A stretch of DNA of 64,000 nt from Chloroflexota bacterium (GTDB lineage Bacteria > Chloroflexota > Anaerolineae > Anaerolineales > UBA11579): positions 62,001-126,000 of the forward strand of contig JABFGG010000008.1 of the NCBI GenBank assembly GCA_013112575.1, given 5' to 3'. Made by a program: the position numbers and the translations under genes. The notes beneath the pieces are model-generated. The model saw only the letters and a list, made by a program, of their open reading frames with translations, did no database searches and was not told the origin of the DNA. Below, one piece after another: positions 44,194 to 52,863 of the stretch. The first letter of the stretch is position 1; the number at the start of each line of letters is the position of its first letter.

Positions 44194-46806
44194 ATGCTCG
44201 ATTTCCTGATCGCCCGACTCGAATTTGTACTTGGTTTTATTGGGGGCAGTCTCTTCTGGTGGGCATTAGGTCAATTTAGACCCACAGTCAGCAACCTGCG
44301 CGAGTCGTTTACAGACCGCGTTGACAATGTTCGTGCTGGCCTTTCTGTCGGTACGGAACAGCGCTACCGCCAGGACATCGTGCGTCTTTCCCAGGACCAG
44401 CATCTGGCCTCACCGCTGTTTGCCCTGGATGAGATCGCCATTCCCTCCAAATTATTGCCACCCCCTCCGGCTGTCATCCCTGATGAAAACCTGCCTCCCG
44501 ATGATGCCATCAGCCTGACCATCCCCTATATGCCCGATTGGCCCTCCATGGCCGCCTTTTTTAGCGCCCCCACTTTGACTATCGCAGAAGCTCTTCAAGG
44601 TGGTGGTGACCTGCTGATCTTCGGTGAACCGGGTTCGGGCAAAACTTTTGCACTGAACCAATTTGCCTCCAACCTGGCCCGCCGTGCACCAGAAATGGAG
44701 AAGTTCGGCGAAACTGTTCCCGTTTACATACACGTCGCCGACCTGGAACTGCCCGGCAAAAAAGATAAACCTCTGGACGTGATCTACCAGGCCATCTTTG
44801 AGCGTGTCTCAACCCTCACCGAAGCACAACTGCCCGGCTTTCTGGAAAGCATTTTTAAGGGCGGTCGCGTTGTCCTAATGCTGGATGGTCTGGATGAGTT
44901 GCCCGGCGAAGAACATGAAAAAGCTATTCTTTTCGCTCGCCAAGTCAAAAGCAAATATCCCAAAGCGCGCCTCATCTTAGCAGCTTCAAGTGAGTTTTTG
45001 CCGGGTGTGCAGGAGTTAGGCCTCATCCCCATGCCTATGGCTGGTTGGACGCCTCAACAGACCCACGATTTCTTGCGCAAGTGGGGCCAGATGTGGGAAC
45101 GCCACGTTTCCAAAGAAAGCTGGGCAAAAGAATTACCCAGCAAGCTCGACAATATCCTGCTCACCGGATGGATGCGCAAGGACCCGCATGCCTTTTCGCC
45201 ATTGCACCTGACTCTGCGTGCCTGGGCCGCTTATGCCGGTGATGCCACCGGTCCTAGCCCGGCCGATGCCATTGATGCCTATTTCTTCCGCATGTCCGCT
45301 GGCATTGTGAATGCCCGCCCGGCGCTGGAACAGTTGGCTGCCCAGATGGTGTTGACTCGCAAACCGGTCATCGCCCGCCAGGAAGCGGGCCGCTTTGTTG
45401 CCAAATTTGAGGATCCCAACGCACCCGACATTGCCACAGAAGACCTGGAGAAACCAGAACGACCCGATGGTGATGAAGATAGCCTAGAAGAACTCGAAGA
45501 CCTGGAGGAGAACCCAGAAGCAACAGTCCCCACCAGCTCTTCCAACGGCAAATCAGTTTCGGGTCGCGGTGTACGCCGCATGTTGCCCGAGATGGTTCAA
45601 AATCGCCTCCTGACCTATCGGCCGGATGGCAAGATCAGTTTCACGCATGCTGTTCTGCAGAACTACCTGGCTTCCTTTGGCCTGGCTGCTGTCAGTGGTG
45701 GCCCCAAACTGCTCTCCCAGACTGCCTGGTCCGGACGCAACATGTCTTTAGAATATTATGCTATCCAGGGCGACGTGCTGCCCCTCCTTCAGAAAGTCTT
45801 AAATCCTGAACAAGACAATCCTCTTCAGGACAATATTCTCACAGCAGCGCGCTGGCCCCGGCACGATAAGAATGCTCCCTGGCGCAAAGCCATTATGCGC
45901 GCCCTGGCGAATGGCATCAACAATGCCGAACTCACCTTGAGTTTCCGCGCCCGCCTGGTAGCAGCCCTGGCGACCTCCGGCGACGATGGTGTGGGAGCTC
46001 TCTTCCGCAAACTGCTGGGCTCACCCAGTGCTGAAGTGCGCCAATTGGCTGCTTTAGGCTGTGGCTCTGTTCAAGATGAAAGTGCTGTTGAATTGCTCAA
46101 CCGCTTAATCTTCGACCAGGTGCCCAACGTAGGCCGTGCCGCTTGTCTGGCCCTAGCTGCTATCGATACACCCCAATCCTGGGAAATGGTCATGACCGCC
46201 CTTCTGCACGCCGATGAAGACGTGCGCCGTGCGGCTGCCGAAGCCCTCTCCCAAAATGCTGATGAAGGCCACAATGTATTACGCGAAGGCACCCAGGTAG
46301 ATGACCTACTGGTCCGCCGTGCATCCGTCTTTGGCCTCTCCCGCGTCAAGCAACCCTGGGCTGTCGAGATCCTACAATCTATGCAGGTAGTGGATAGTCA
46401 GTGGGTTGTGCGCAACGCTGCCGGGCAGGCTCTGGATGCATTTGATAAAGGTGATCCACTTATTCCTAAGCCACAACCTGCTCTCGAACAACGCCCCTGG
46501 CTCATCGCCTTTGCCAGTGAGCGCGGCCGTGGTATTTCTGCCGGTACTGCCGCATGGGATGTTGTCAAAATGGCCTTGAAACAAGGCTCTCTCGACCAAC
46601 AATTAGGCGCACTCGATATCTATCGAGAGTATCCACGCGAAGCCGTCAATGTGATCAATGATATTTACGAGTTGCTCTTAGGTGAAGACCCTGACCTGCG
46701 TGAAGCTACCTACACCACTCTGTGGTACGTGGTGGCTGCCGGAGTGACATTGCCGCCCATCAAACAAAGCAAGCTCGCCATTGCCGCACGCCAGTCCCAG
46801 CACTGA
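44194..46806 (+). CDS. Membrane-anchored NACHT-type STAND NTPase with HEAT repeats
   Basis: 870 residues. An N-terminal transmembrane helix (FVLGFIGGSLFWWALG) precedes a NACHT P-loop domain: Walker A GEPGSGKT (144-151), Walker B VVLMLDGLDELPG (Asp231, Asp234, Glu235), and the sensor-like LILAASSEF. After a winged-helix-like region, an acidic segment (about 420-445) and a region with DGKISFTHAVLQNYLASFG come HEAT-like repeats (VGRAACLALAAIDTPQSWEM, VRRAAAEALSQN). NACHT/HEAT proteins work as molecular switches in signalling and, in bacteria, in some antiphage systems. It is co-transcribed with the zinc-ribbon gene; no effector domain is seen. Confidence 0.9.
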   Translation: MLDFLIARLEFVLGFIGGSLFWWALGQFRPTVSNLRESFTDRVDNVRAGLSVGTEQRYRQDIVRLSQDQHLASPLFALDEIAIPSKLLPPPPAVIPDENLPPDDAISLTIPYMPDWPSMAAFFSAPTLTIAEALQGGGDLLIFGEPGSGKTFALNQFASNLARRAPEMEKFGETVPVYIHVADLELPGKKDKPLDVIYQAIFERVSTLTEAQLPGFLESIFKGGRVVLMLDGLDELPGEEHEKAILFARQVKSKYPKARLILAASSEFLPGVQELGLIPMPMAGWTPQQTHDFLRKWGQMWERHVSKESWAKELPSKLDNILLTGWMRKDPHAFSPLHLTLRAWAAYAGDATGPSPADAIDAYFFRMSAGIVNARPALEQLAAQMVLTRKPVIARQEAGRFVAKFEDPNAPDIATEDLEKPERPDGDEDSLEELEDLEENPEATVPTSSSNGKSVSGRGVRRMLPEMVQNRLLTYRPDGKISFTHAVLQNYLASFGLAAVSGGPKLLSQTAWSGRNMSLEYYAIQGDVLPLLQKVLNPEQDNPLQDNILTAARWPRHDKNAPWRKAIMRALANGINNAELTLSFRARLVAALATSGDDGVGALFRKLLGSPSAEVRQLAALGCGSVQDESAVELLNRLIFDQVPNVGRAACLALAAIDTPQSWEMVMTALLHADEDVRRAAAEALSQNADEGHNVLREGTQVDDLLVRRASVFGLSRVKQPWAVEILQSMQVVDSQWVVRNAAGQALDAFDKGDPLIPKPQPALEQRPWLIAFASERGRGISAGTAAWDVVKMALKQGSLDQQLGALDIYREYPREAVNVINDIYELLLGEDPDLREATYTTLWYVVAAGVTLPPIKQSKLAIAARQSQH

Positions 46807-46829
46807 TGTTTAGGTAAATATATCGGTGA

Positions 46830-46849
46830 GGGCGAAGCGTGCTTCGCCC
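46830..46849. repeat. Short perfect palindrome
   Basis: GGGCGAAGC-GT-GCTTCGCCC, just after the NACHT gene stop. It looks like a dispersed extragenic palindrome or part of the 3' end of the transcript; no T-run follows. Confidence 0.6.
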
Positions 46850-46887
46850 TGCACGAAATCTACAAAAGTATCGTTCATGAAAAAGCA

Positions 46888-46915
46888 AAAAAGCCCACCA
46901 AATGGTAGGCTTTTT
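46888..46915. terminator. Bidirectional terminator
   Basis: AAAAAGCC / GGCTTTTT outer stem plus ACCA / TGGT inner stem with an AA loop and single-base mismatch. It lies between the convergent NACHT operon and the minus-strand housekeeping operon and has A/T tails on both sides. Confidence 0.85.
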
Positions 46916-46933
46916 ATTTACTATAGAATTCAA

Positions 46934-47245
46934 CTAAGCAATATTTTCCAATATCTTCTGGTGTATCTCAGTCAAGTCAGCATCCAACACCGAGACCAGC
47001 TTATCGCGTCCGGTCTCCCCCGCCACGATCTCGATCTTCGATTTAGGAATATCCAGGATATCTGAAAGATAATTAATCAAAGCGTCGTTCGCTTTGCCCT
47101 CTACCGGTGGGGCTGTCAGGCGTATCTTCACAGTCTGGTCACTCAAAACCTCGACAACCTCGTTACGTCGGGCCCGAGGGGTCACGCGGATAGCCAGGGC
47201 AGCCCCCTTTTTGCCATCATGCAATCGAAATTCTCTGTCAGGCAT
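46934..47245 (-). CDS. DUF167/YggU family protein
   Basis: 103 residues. Conserved LAIRVTPRARRNEVVEVLSD and VEGKANDALINYLSDILDIP motifs are diagnostic for the UPF0235/YggU family, a small cytosolic protein of unknown function often encoded beside yggT and yggS, exactly as here. The C-terminus is slightly extended (LDADLTEIHQKILENIA). It is the last gene of the operon, 11 bases after yggT. Confidence 0.93.
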   Translation of the reverse strand: MPDREFRLHDGKKGAALAIRVTPRARRNEVVEVLSDQTVKIRLTAPPVEGKANDALINYLSDILDIPKSKIEIVAGETGRDKLVSVLDADLTEIHQKILENIA

Positions 47246-47256
47246 TTAACACCTCT

Positions 47257-47517
47257 CTAGGCAAAGGGGATGAAAGATCGAAGCACTATTCTAAGCAAAT
47301 AGATTAGCAAGAACAATACCATCGGGCTGAAATCAATGCCGCTCGTTTGAGGTAGCAAATTACGTATTGGCATTAGTATAGGATTGAGGATCCTATCTAC
47401 CGCTTCTCTAACTGGATGGAAAGGCGACATAAACCATGACAGAATGAAGTATATGAACAAAAGCCACGTAAGCGTTTGGAGTATTGCATCTATTACATTT
47501 ATAGTTATTATCAACAT
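47257..47517 (-). CDS. YggT-family membrane protein
   Basis: 86 residues, two hydrophobic helices separated by the conserved FHPVREAVDRILNPILMPIR motif with arginines and prolines that mark the family. It is implicated in cell division site placement or osmotic stress in other bacteria. Operon position between yggS and yggU is typical. Confidence 0.93.
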   Translation of the reverse strand: MLIITINVIDAILQTLTWLLFIYFILSWFMSPFHPVREAVDRILNPILMPIRNLLPQTSGIDFSPMVLFLLIYLLRIVLRSFIPFA

Positions 47518-47538
47518 AATTTATTCTCAAATATGCAT

Positions 47539-48267
47539 CTATGTTGGTCTAGGGCCTACAATGGCGCTTCCAATTCGCACCAGAGTAGCCCCTTCCTGTA
47601 TTGCTCCTGCATAGTCACTACTCATACCCATCGATAGCTCACGCCAGCTTACCTTAGGAAACTCGTCAGCCAGCCTTTCACTAAGTCGTCGTAGGCGCTC
47701 AAAAAAGGGTCGTGCCTCATCGACATGAGAGACGATGGGGGCCATAGTCATCAAGCCGCCAATCTCCAAGTTAGGCAGTGTTTCCAATTCGGCGACATCC
47801 TCTGCCAATTTCAGCTTTTCGTCTTCACTGACGGCCTGCCAGCCATATTTACTGGCCTCGCCACTCACGTTGGCCTGGATCAAAACTGGCAACTTGTGTT
47901 GCATTTCTCCAGCAAATCGGTCTAACCGGCGTGCCAGTTTCATACTATCCAGTGAATGCAGCATATTGTAATGTTCAACGACCATTCGTACTTTACGGCT
48001 CTGCACATGGCCGATCATGTGCCATTGTACCCCGTTTCCGGTACCCACTTCCTGAATTTTTTGTAAGCCTTGCTCGGGGTAATTTTCAGCCAGGTCATGC
48101 GCCCCGGCAGCCGCTGCAGCCTGCGCTATTTCTACCGGATGGCCTTTGGTAACCACCACCACACGCACACTTTCAGGCTCACGGCCAGCCTTCGTAGCGA
48201 TCTCTGCAACCTCTTCACAGACACGCGCATAACTCTCGGCAATACGTTCTCTTAATTGGGTATTCAT
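47539..48267 (-). CDS. yggS: PLP homeostasis protein (YggS/PROSC family)
   Basis: 242 residues from the ATG at 48267, which overlaps the previous stop by 4 bases; the open frame upstream belongs to overlap with pgeF and has no family match. Motifs: VRVVVVTKGHPVE with the PLP-binding Lys in VTKG, WHMIGHVQSRKVRMV and the C-terminal LSMGMSSDYAGAIQEGATLV with the G-A-T phosphate-binding turn. It binds pyridoxal phosphate without known catalysis and helps keep the free PLP pool low. The YggT/YggU neighbours confirm the assignment. Confidence 0.95.
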   Translation of the reverse strand: MNTQLRERIAESYARVCEEVAEIATKAGREPESVRVVVVTKGHPVEIAQAAAAAGAHDLAENYPEQGLQKIQEVGTGNGVQWHMIGHVQSRKVRMVVEHYNMLHSLDSMKLARRLDRFAGEMQHKLPVLIQANVSGEASKYGWQAVSEDEKLKLAEDVAELETLPNLEIGGLMTMAPIVSHVDEARPFFERLRRLSERLADEFPKVSWRELSMGMSSDYAGAIQEGATLVRIGSAIVGPRPT

Positions 48268-49049
48268 GCCAGAGCCACCAATGCGCCAAAACGACCGGTT
48301 TTCCCCTTGTCCCCACGATGCGAAAACCAATCCTCCGGATTGGAAGCTGTACACAACCCAGCCACTTCTACTTGTTTGACACCTGCCTGCTCCAACAAGT
48401 ATTGATTGGTTTTCCACAGATCGAAATGGGTGGAACCATTGTAACGCGGCAGCAATTCAGCCGCGTCCGTCCCAAAACACTCCTCCACTTCAGCAACCAC
48501 TTCGGGACCAACCTCATACCTCTCGGGACTGATGGCCGGGCCTATCCCCGCAAGGACATTTTCCGCCTTTGTACCGTAGTGCCCTTGCATGGCTTCCAGT
48601 GTTGCAGTAACTACACCATCCACCGTGCCGCGCCACCCGGCATGCGCCAGCCCGATCACTTTATGCTGTGGATCGTAAAACAGGATCGGTACACAATCCG
48701 CATAACGCATGAATAGCGTAACCCCTGGCTTATCGGTCAACAAGATATCGCCCTTGGGTGGCGATTCATTTTTGCGTGGGTTGGCTGCCTCCGCGATCAA
48801 TACATCGGTCCCATGCATTAACCAGGAATCATACATCGTATTGATATCACGTCCCACAGCCTTGAAGCTGCGTTCGCGATTCTCAAACACATTCTCCAGT
48901 TCATCCCCAACCGTGGCCCCCACGTTGAGTGAGTCCCAGGCTCCCCGGCTCACCCCACCCTGTCGCGTAAACACCGCCTGCGTGATAGGCACATCCGCAA
49001 AGATATCAAAACTAAAATAACGAACAGAATCGGCTTGATTAAATGGCAT
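48264..49049 (-). CDS. pgeF: Laccase-domain purine nucleoside phosphorylase (PgeF/YfiH family)
   Basis: 261 residues. Metal/active-site motifs: MHGTDVLIA (in place of the usual QVHG), ADCVPILFYDP, LAHAGWRGT, AGIGPAIS, and the C-terminal ASNPEDWFSHRGDKGKTGR. The family acts on purine nucleosides and on peptidoglycan precursors (in E. coli PgeF cleaves misincorporated MurNAc-dipeptide). The substitution of the N-terminal His-Val-His motif by MHGTDV is worth noting. The stop overlaps the yggS start by 4 bases. Confidence 0.92.
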   Translation of the reverse strand: MPFNQADSVRYFSFDIFADVPITQAVFTRQGGVSRGAWDSLNVGATVGDELENVFENRERSFKAVGRDINTMYDSWLMHGTDVLIAEAANPRKNESPPKGDILLTDKPGVTLFMRYADCVPILFYDPQHKVIGLAHAGWRGTVDGVVTATLEAMQGHYGTKAENVLAGIGPAISPERYEVGPEVVAEVEECFGTDAAELLPRYNGSTHFDLWKTNQYLLEQAGVKQVEVAGLCTASNPEDWFSHRGDKGKTGRFGALVALA

Positions 49050-49079
49050 TTGCGAGATTATACCCCCCTCTAAATCGGG

Positions 49080-50075
49080 CTAATCCGTACCTTCTTGTTG
49101 TAAACGGGCCAGCTTTCTTGTTACCAGCAAGCGAGCATCTTCTGCCGTTTCTTTGACCAGCGGGAATCCGAACCAGGCCGTCGTGAACCCGAACAAACCA
49201 CCGGTTAGTGTCCGTAACAGAGGCGTACTCTCACGATATTCCCACAATGGCCAACTAGGTATCTGGCTGAATAGCTGGCTAAAACCATCGATGCCAATCG
49301 GGGCGATCCCGATCACAATCCAGATATACCACGGCAAAGACGGAATCCGCCTATTGGTCACCAGATATATCAAACCAAATAAGAGCATCGCTGCATAGAT
49401 AGCCACATCACGCTCACAGTAGGCCACCTTGTATCCCACCTGTTCGTTCCCAATGAACCGCCGCGCTTCCAACAATTCAGCTCCACCGCCGCCTTCACTG
49501 ATCCCGGTTACCGCCCCAAAGGTCTCTAGCCCATCCACACCCGCTGCTTCACGCGGGTACGCTGCCTGGTCTCCAAACAAGAACCAGGAACGATAACCCA
49601 GTTGGTGGCACACTGCCCCATACACTGCGTAAATCGGTCGTGCGGCTCCATCCAGTCCTGCATTCATCAGCACAGGGGCCAGGAAGGGCAAACCAACGTA
49701 TAAGAGGATCAGGCTATTCAGCAGCGCCAGGTAATGGTCCGCAAACCACAGACTGATGCGGTCAGCGGCACTCTTTTTCTGACCGCGTGCCACTTTCTTC
49801 TGGTGTTGTTTATCATCCGCCAATTGTTCATTCCTGTCTCTCGCCGCACCTAAAGTCATTTTCAATTTCACTGCGTCAAAAGGAGCCTCTAAAGTATAAG
49901 GGCCGGTTTCAACAACCGGCACCTTTTCGCCATAGGCTTCTTTGAGGGCTGGATCCTTATCAACATCAACAAGCACCAGCTTATGGGGGATTTCTTTTTG
50001 CAGGGCTTCTAAGTCAGCCTGCGCCTCGTCGCAAAGTTCGCAGTTCTGTCGGCTATACAGGGTGACAAGCATCAT
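49080..50075 (-). CDS. Glutaredoxin-like domain fused to DUF2085 membrane protein
   Basis: 331 residues. The first ~75 residues form a glutaredoxin/DUF836-like domain with CELC (YSRQNCELCDEAQADLEALQ). A lysine-rich linker leads to the DUF2085 region with four helices, the conserved VCHQLGYRSWFLF and the VAYCERDVAIYAAMLLF motif, which bears the CxRD site. DUF2085 function is unknown; Cys and His suggest metal or redox chemistry at the membrane. The fusion to a glutaredoxin supports a thiol-redox role and fits the CcdA/TlpA neighbours. The start overlaps the TlpA stop by 4 bases. Confidence 0.85.
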   Translation of the reverse strand: MMLVTLYSRQNCELCDEAQADLEALQKEIPHKLVLVDVDKDPALKEAYGEKVPVVETGPYTLEAPFDAVKLKMTLGAARDRNEQLADDKQHQKKVARGQKKSAADRISLWFADHYLALLNSLILLYVGLPFLAPVLMNAGLDGAARPIYAVYGAVCHQLGYRSWFLFGDQAAYPREAAGVDGLETFGAVTGISEGGGGAELLEARRFIGNEQVGYKVAYCERDVAIYAAMLLFGLIYLVTNRRIPSLPWYIWIVIGIAPIGIDGFSQLFSQIPSWPLWEYRESTPLLRTLTGGLFGFTTAWFGFPLVKETAEDARLLVTRKLARLQQEGTD

Positions 50076-50605
50076 GCATCAATTCCTACTTGGGATAGAT
50101 AATCATCGAGTTGGCCTTCTGTCATGACGCCAATGTGAATCACTTTGACCACACCGTTCTGGTCAACAAAGTAACTGGAAGGATAACCGCGTACTCGGTA
50201 CAACTCCTGGATCTCTCCACCGGGATCCAACAAACCGGGGAAGGTCAATTGTAATTCATCAAAGAAGGCTGCCACAGCTTCCTGGGGTTCATTATTATCT
50301 ACCGCTAACACCACGAATTCATCGCTATGTGCCTCAAACCGGCTCTGGATAGCGGGCATCTCTATCCGACAGGGGCCACACCAGGTCGCCCAGAAATTGA
50401 TCAATACAGCCTTGCCACGATAATCGCTCAGGCTGACCAATTCACCCTCAATATTTTCTAGTTCAAAATCAGGGGCAAGTGAATCCACCACCGGGGCCAC
50501 TTCCAGACCGGAAGGGTCAGCGGGGGCAGAACCTCCACCAGAAGCACATGCTGCCAGCACAAATCCCAGGACACCAATAATGTAAAACGTTCTCCGTAAG
50601 GACAT
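50072..50605 (-). CDS. TlpA/ResA-type thioredoxin lipoprotein
   Basis: 177 residues. Signal peptide with lipobox VLAAC (Cys20), a short Gly/Ala/Pro linker and a thioredoxin fold with active site WCGPC (INFWATWCGPCRIEMP). The C-terminal YRVRGYPSSYFVDQNG contains the cis-proline region. It reduces disulfides outside the membrane, usually in cytochrome c maturation, receiving electrons from CcdA encoded 13 bases upstream. It is co-transcribed with the Grx-DUF2085 fusion. Confidence 0.95.
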   Translation of the reverse strand: MSLRRTFYIIGVLGFVLAACASGGGSAPADPSGLEVAPVVDSLAPDFELENIEGELVSLSDYRGKAVLINFWATWCGPCRIEMPAIQSRFEAHSDEFVVLAVDNNEPQEAVAAFFDELQLTFPGLLDPGGEIQELYRVRGYPSSYFVDQNGVVKVIHIGVMTEGQLDDYLSQVGIDA

Positions 50606-50618
50606 GCTTTCTCTCAGA

Positions 50619-51554
50619 TTAGGAAATCAGCGGCACGACAAAATCGAACACACCGAGGAAGAACAGCACTACGATCAATACCAGCGACACGCCCGACCCC
50701 AGGAACCACCAGTCTACAAACGGACGGCCTTGCTGGCGAGCCAGGTATGCCGGGGCCAATCCCAGCAGGATGGATGCCACCAGGCCAACCAGTAGCAAAC
50801 GCCCAATAAACAACTCATCTTCGATAATGAAGAACACGTCAGCAGTGAGCGGGGCGATCAGGCTTTCAAACCTGCCGCTTGCCAGCAGTATACCGAGCAG
50901 GATCAAAATGATACCCATCACGATCTCTGTGTAATGCATCAGGCGTCCATAACGCCGGATGATTGCCGTTACCCAGCCTATTTGTGTAGCCGCGATCAAG
51001 AAGGGGATACCCAGGCCGGCAGAGTAAGCCATCAACAGCGCCCCGCCCTCGATAGGCGAGCCGCCATTGAGGGAGAGTGTAAAAATAGCGCCAAGCACAG
51101 GGCCTACACATGGAGACCAGCCTGCCGAGAAGAACACACCCATCAAGGCCGAAGAAAAGTATCCACGATTGCGATCGGGTTGGGATTGCGGGCGTAGATC
51201 GTATTGGAGGAATGGAATTGTGATAATTCCCGTCATGTGCAAGCCGAACACGATAATGATGGCGCCACCAATTTGCACGATGATCGGCAAGGCTGTATTT
51301 AGCAAGCCTCCCAAAGATCCCGCCAGTACCCCCAATAACGTGAAAACAATACCAAAACCAACTACAAAAGCAAGTCCGTGTGAAAGAGTCACCCAACTGT
51401 TAGATTCCTCAGCCTCACCGCCTTTCGCCAGGGAAACCGAACGCCCGCTCAGGTAACCGACGTAAGCCGGAACCAGGGCAAACACACAGGGAGACAAGAA
51501 AGAGGCCAGGCCGGCAAAAAAAGCCAGGCCGAGTGTCAGATTACTTACATCCAT
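50619..51554 (-). CDS. ccdA: CcdA-type thiol-disulfide membrane transporter
   Basis: 311 residues, six or more helices. The two redox cysteines lie in FLSPCVFALVPAYVGYLSG (first helix) and SAGWSPCVGPVLGAI (fourth helix), as in CcdA. It moves reducing power from cytoplasmic thioredoxin across the membrane to TlpA-like proteins. The C-terminal part is extended compared with the shortest CcdA forms (an extra helix region at about 210-311). It heads a three-gene redox operon. Confidence 0.94.
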   Translation of the reverse strand: MDVSNLTLGLAFFAGLASFLSPCVFALVPAYVGYLSGRSVSLAKGGEAEESNSWVTLSHGLAFVVGFGIVFTLLGVLAGSLGGLLNTALPIIVQIGGAIIIVFGLHMTGIITIPFLQYDLRPQSQPDRNRGYFSSALMGVFFSAGWSPCVGPVLGAIFTLSLNGGSPIEGGALLMAYSAGLGIPFLIAATQIGWVTAIIRRYGRLMHYTEIVMGIILILLGILLASGRFESLIAPLTADVFFIIEDELFIGRLLLVGLVASILLGLAPAYLARQQGRPFVDWWFLGSGVSLVLIVVLFFLGVFDFVVPLIS

Positions 51555-51581
51555 GAATTAAATGACTCCTTATAGCCATCA

Positions 51582-52661
51582 TTAATACTCTACGATGCGG
51601 ATCAAAGAACCCACCGTGCCAGACACGGTGATATCACCGGGGTCGTATCCGATCGCCGGATGTACCCAGCGCCAGATATATTGGGCGTCCTCAGGGCGTA
51701 CGTTCACACAGCCTCGCGAGGTCTTTTCACCATAATTGTTATGCCAGAAAGTTGAGTGAATAGCGATACCACTGCCGATGAAAAGGGTAGTGAAACCCAC
51801 GCCGGGCAAGTCCCAGCCGCCGCCGGTCGTGCCACCGCTCATGTGCGAAGAAAGCATCTTGCGCCAGATGTGGTATCCACCTATTGGTGTTTCAGTTTCT
51901 TCGCCCACCATACCGGTCGATACACGTGTATAGAAAACTTCGCTCCCATCCTCAAAACAGGACAGGCTTTGGCGTGCCAGGTTCACTTCAACGACCTTAT
52001 TCTCTACTTCGGGTGAGATCGGTTCAACCTCTTCACGCGACATAGGCCGAAAAGCCTCGGCAGGTCCCCAGAAAATGTCACCATAGCCGAATTTTTCGTT
52101 CAGGCGATACCATACTCGCCCGTCTTCAGCTACATTGATTTGGTCCACCCAGATCACCTGACTGTAATAAAGGCGTGGGGATTGACCATTTTCAATGCGG
52201 AATTTTACAGAAGGCGCAATCGGAGCGCTATTTTCTAGTGCCACGTCAATGTAAGGCACACTCACCTGCACCCACATACCCTGTCCCAAACTGGTTTGGG
52301 GCAGCTCGGTGACGGCCTCATTCGGGATATTCTTGACAGGCTGCACCAGTGGGGACCAGACGTAGCCTTCAGGAGTCTCCACCCAACGCTGGCTGGGGCG
52401 GTAGATATTCGACCCTACCACCTCACGCAAATACACCACCATCTGGTCTTCATAGAGTTTTCCAAGCGATTGAGCCTCAATATTGGGGGCTACCCGCAAT
52501 TCCACTACAGGGTCAGCGATGCGGCCTAGATGATCTGCTTGCGGAAAGTCGCCCTGGAACAAGTTCTGTGACCAGCGCGGTAAAGCCAGGCCGCCTGCTA
52601 CCAGGCCGCCTAGCTTGAGAAATTCACGACGAGAAAGATCAATATTTTTGTTCATATTCAA
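51582..52661 (-). CDS. Tat-exported L,D-transpeptidase (YkuD)
   Basis: 359 residues. The N-terminus carries a twin-arginine motif (SRREFLKLGGLVAGG), so it is exported folded. A middle SH3-like region precedes the YkuD catalytic domain with GIAIHSTFWHNNYG and the active-site SRGCVNVRPEDA (catalytic Cys and His). It cross-links peptidoglycan or attaches proteins to it. Tat export for this family is uncommon; the Sec route is more usual. Its promoter is at 52774-52802 and the gene sits apart from the redox operon by a 27-base gap, so read-through between them is possible. Confidence 0.93.
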   Translation of the reverse strand: MNMNKNIDLSRREFLKLGGLVAGGLALPRWSQNLFQGDFPQADHLGRIADPVVELRVAPNIEAQSLGKLYEDQMVVYLREVVGSNIYRPSQRWVETPEGYVWSPLVQPVKNIPNEAVTELPQTSLGQGMWVQVSVPYIDVALENSAPIAPSVKFRIENGQSPRLYYSQVIWVDQINVAEDGRVWYRLNEKFGYGDIFWGPAEAFRPMSREEVEPISPEVENKVVEVNLARQSLSCFEDGSEVFYTRVSTGMVGEETETPIGGYHIWRKMLSSHMSGGTTGGGWDLPGVGFTTLFIGSGIAIHSTFWHNNYGEKTSRGCVNVRPEDAQYIWRWVHPAIGYDPGDITVSGTVGSLIRIVEY

Positions 52662-52773
52662 ACAACAGATTCAACTTTTTTGCACGGTTTTAGGACGTTT
52701 GCCTAAACGAACTTCTTACTGAATTTGAAGCCTCGGAAGTTAATGAAAAATGAGCCTTTTTGAAGCCAGGTTA

Positions 52774-52802
52774 AGCATACATGTAAAGCTATTCAGGGTC
52801 AA
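52774..52802 (-). promoter_or_regulatory. Candidate promoter of the L,D-transpeptidase gene
   Basis: Minus strand: TTGACC (52797-52802), 17-bp spacer, TATGCT (52774-52779). This gives a leader of about 105 bases before the ATG at 52661. Confidence 0.5.
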
Positions 52803-52820
52803 TTACTGTTAGATTAAAGA

Positions 52821-52850
52821 AAGCGAAGCAGCTCTCGAGCTGCTTCGCTT
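52821..52850 (-). terminator. Terminator of the copper operon
   Basis: Perfect 13-bp stem AAGCGAAGCAGCT / AGCTGCTTCGCTT with a CTCG tetraloop, 14 bases beyond the copA stop. T-rich continuation on the minus strand (CTTTAATC) supports the call. Confidence 0.88.
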
Positions 52851-52863
52851 TTAATAATAAGAA

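Noticed and set aside
48268-48417. Longer start of yggS
   Set aside because: The extension lies inside the pgeF gene in another frame; the 4-base overlap start at 48267 fits the family's N-terminus.
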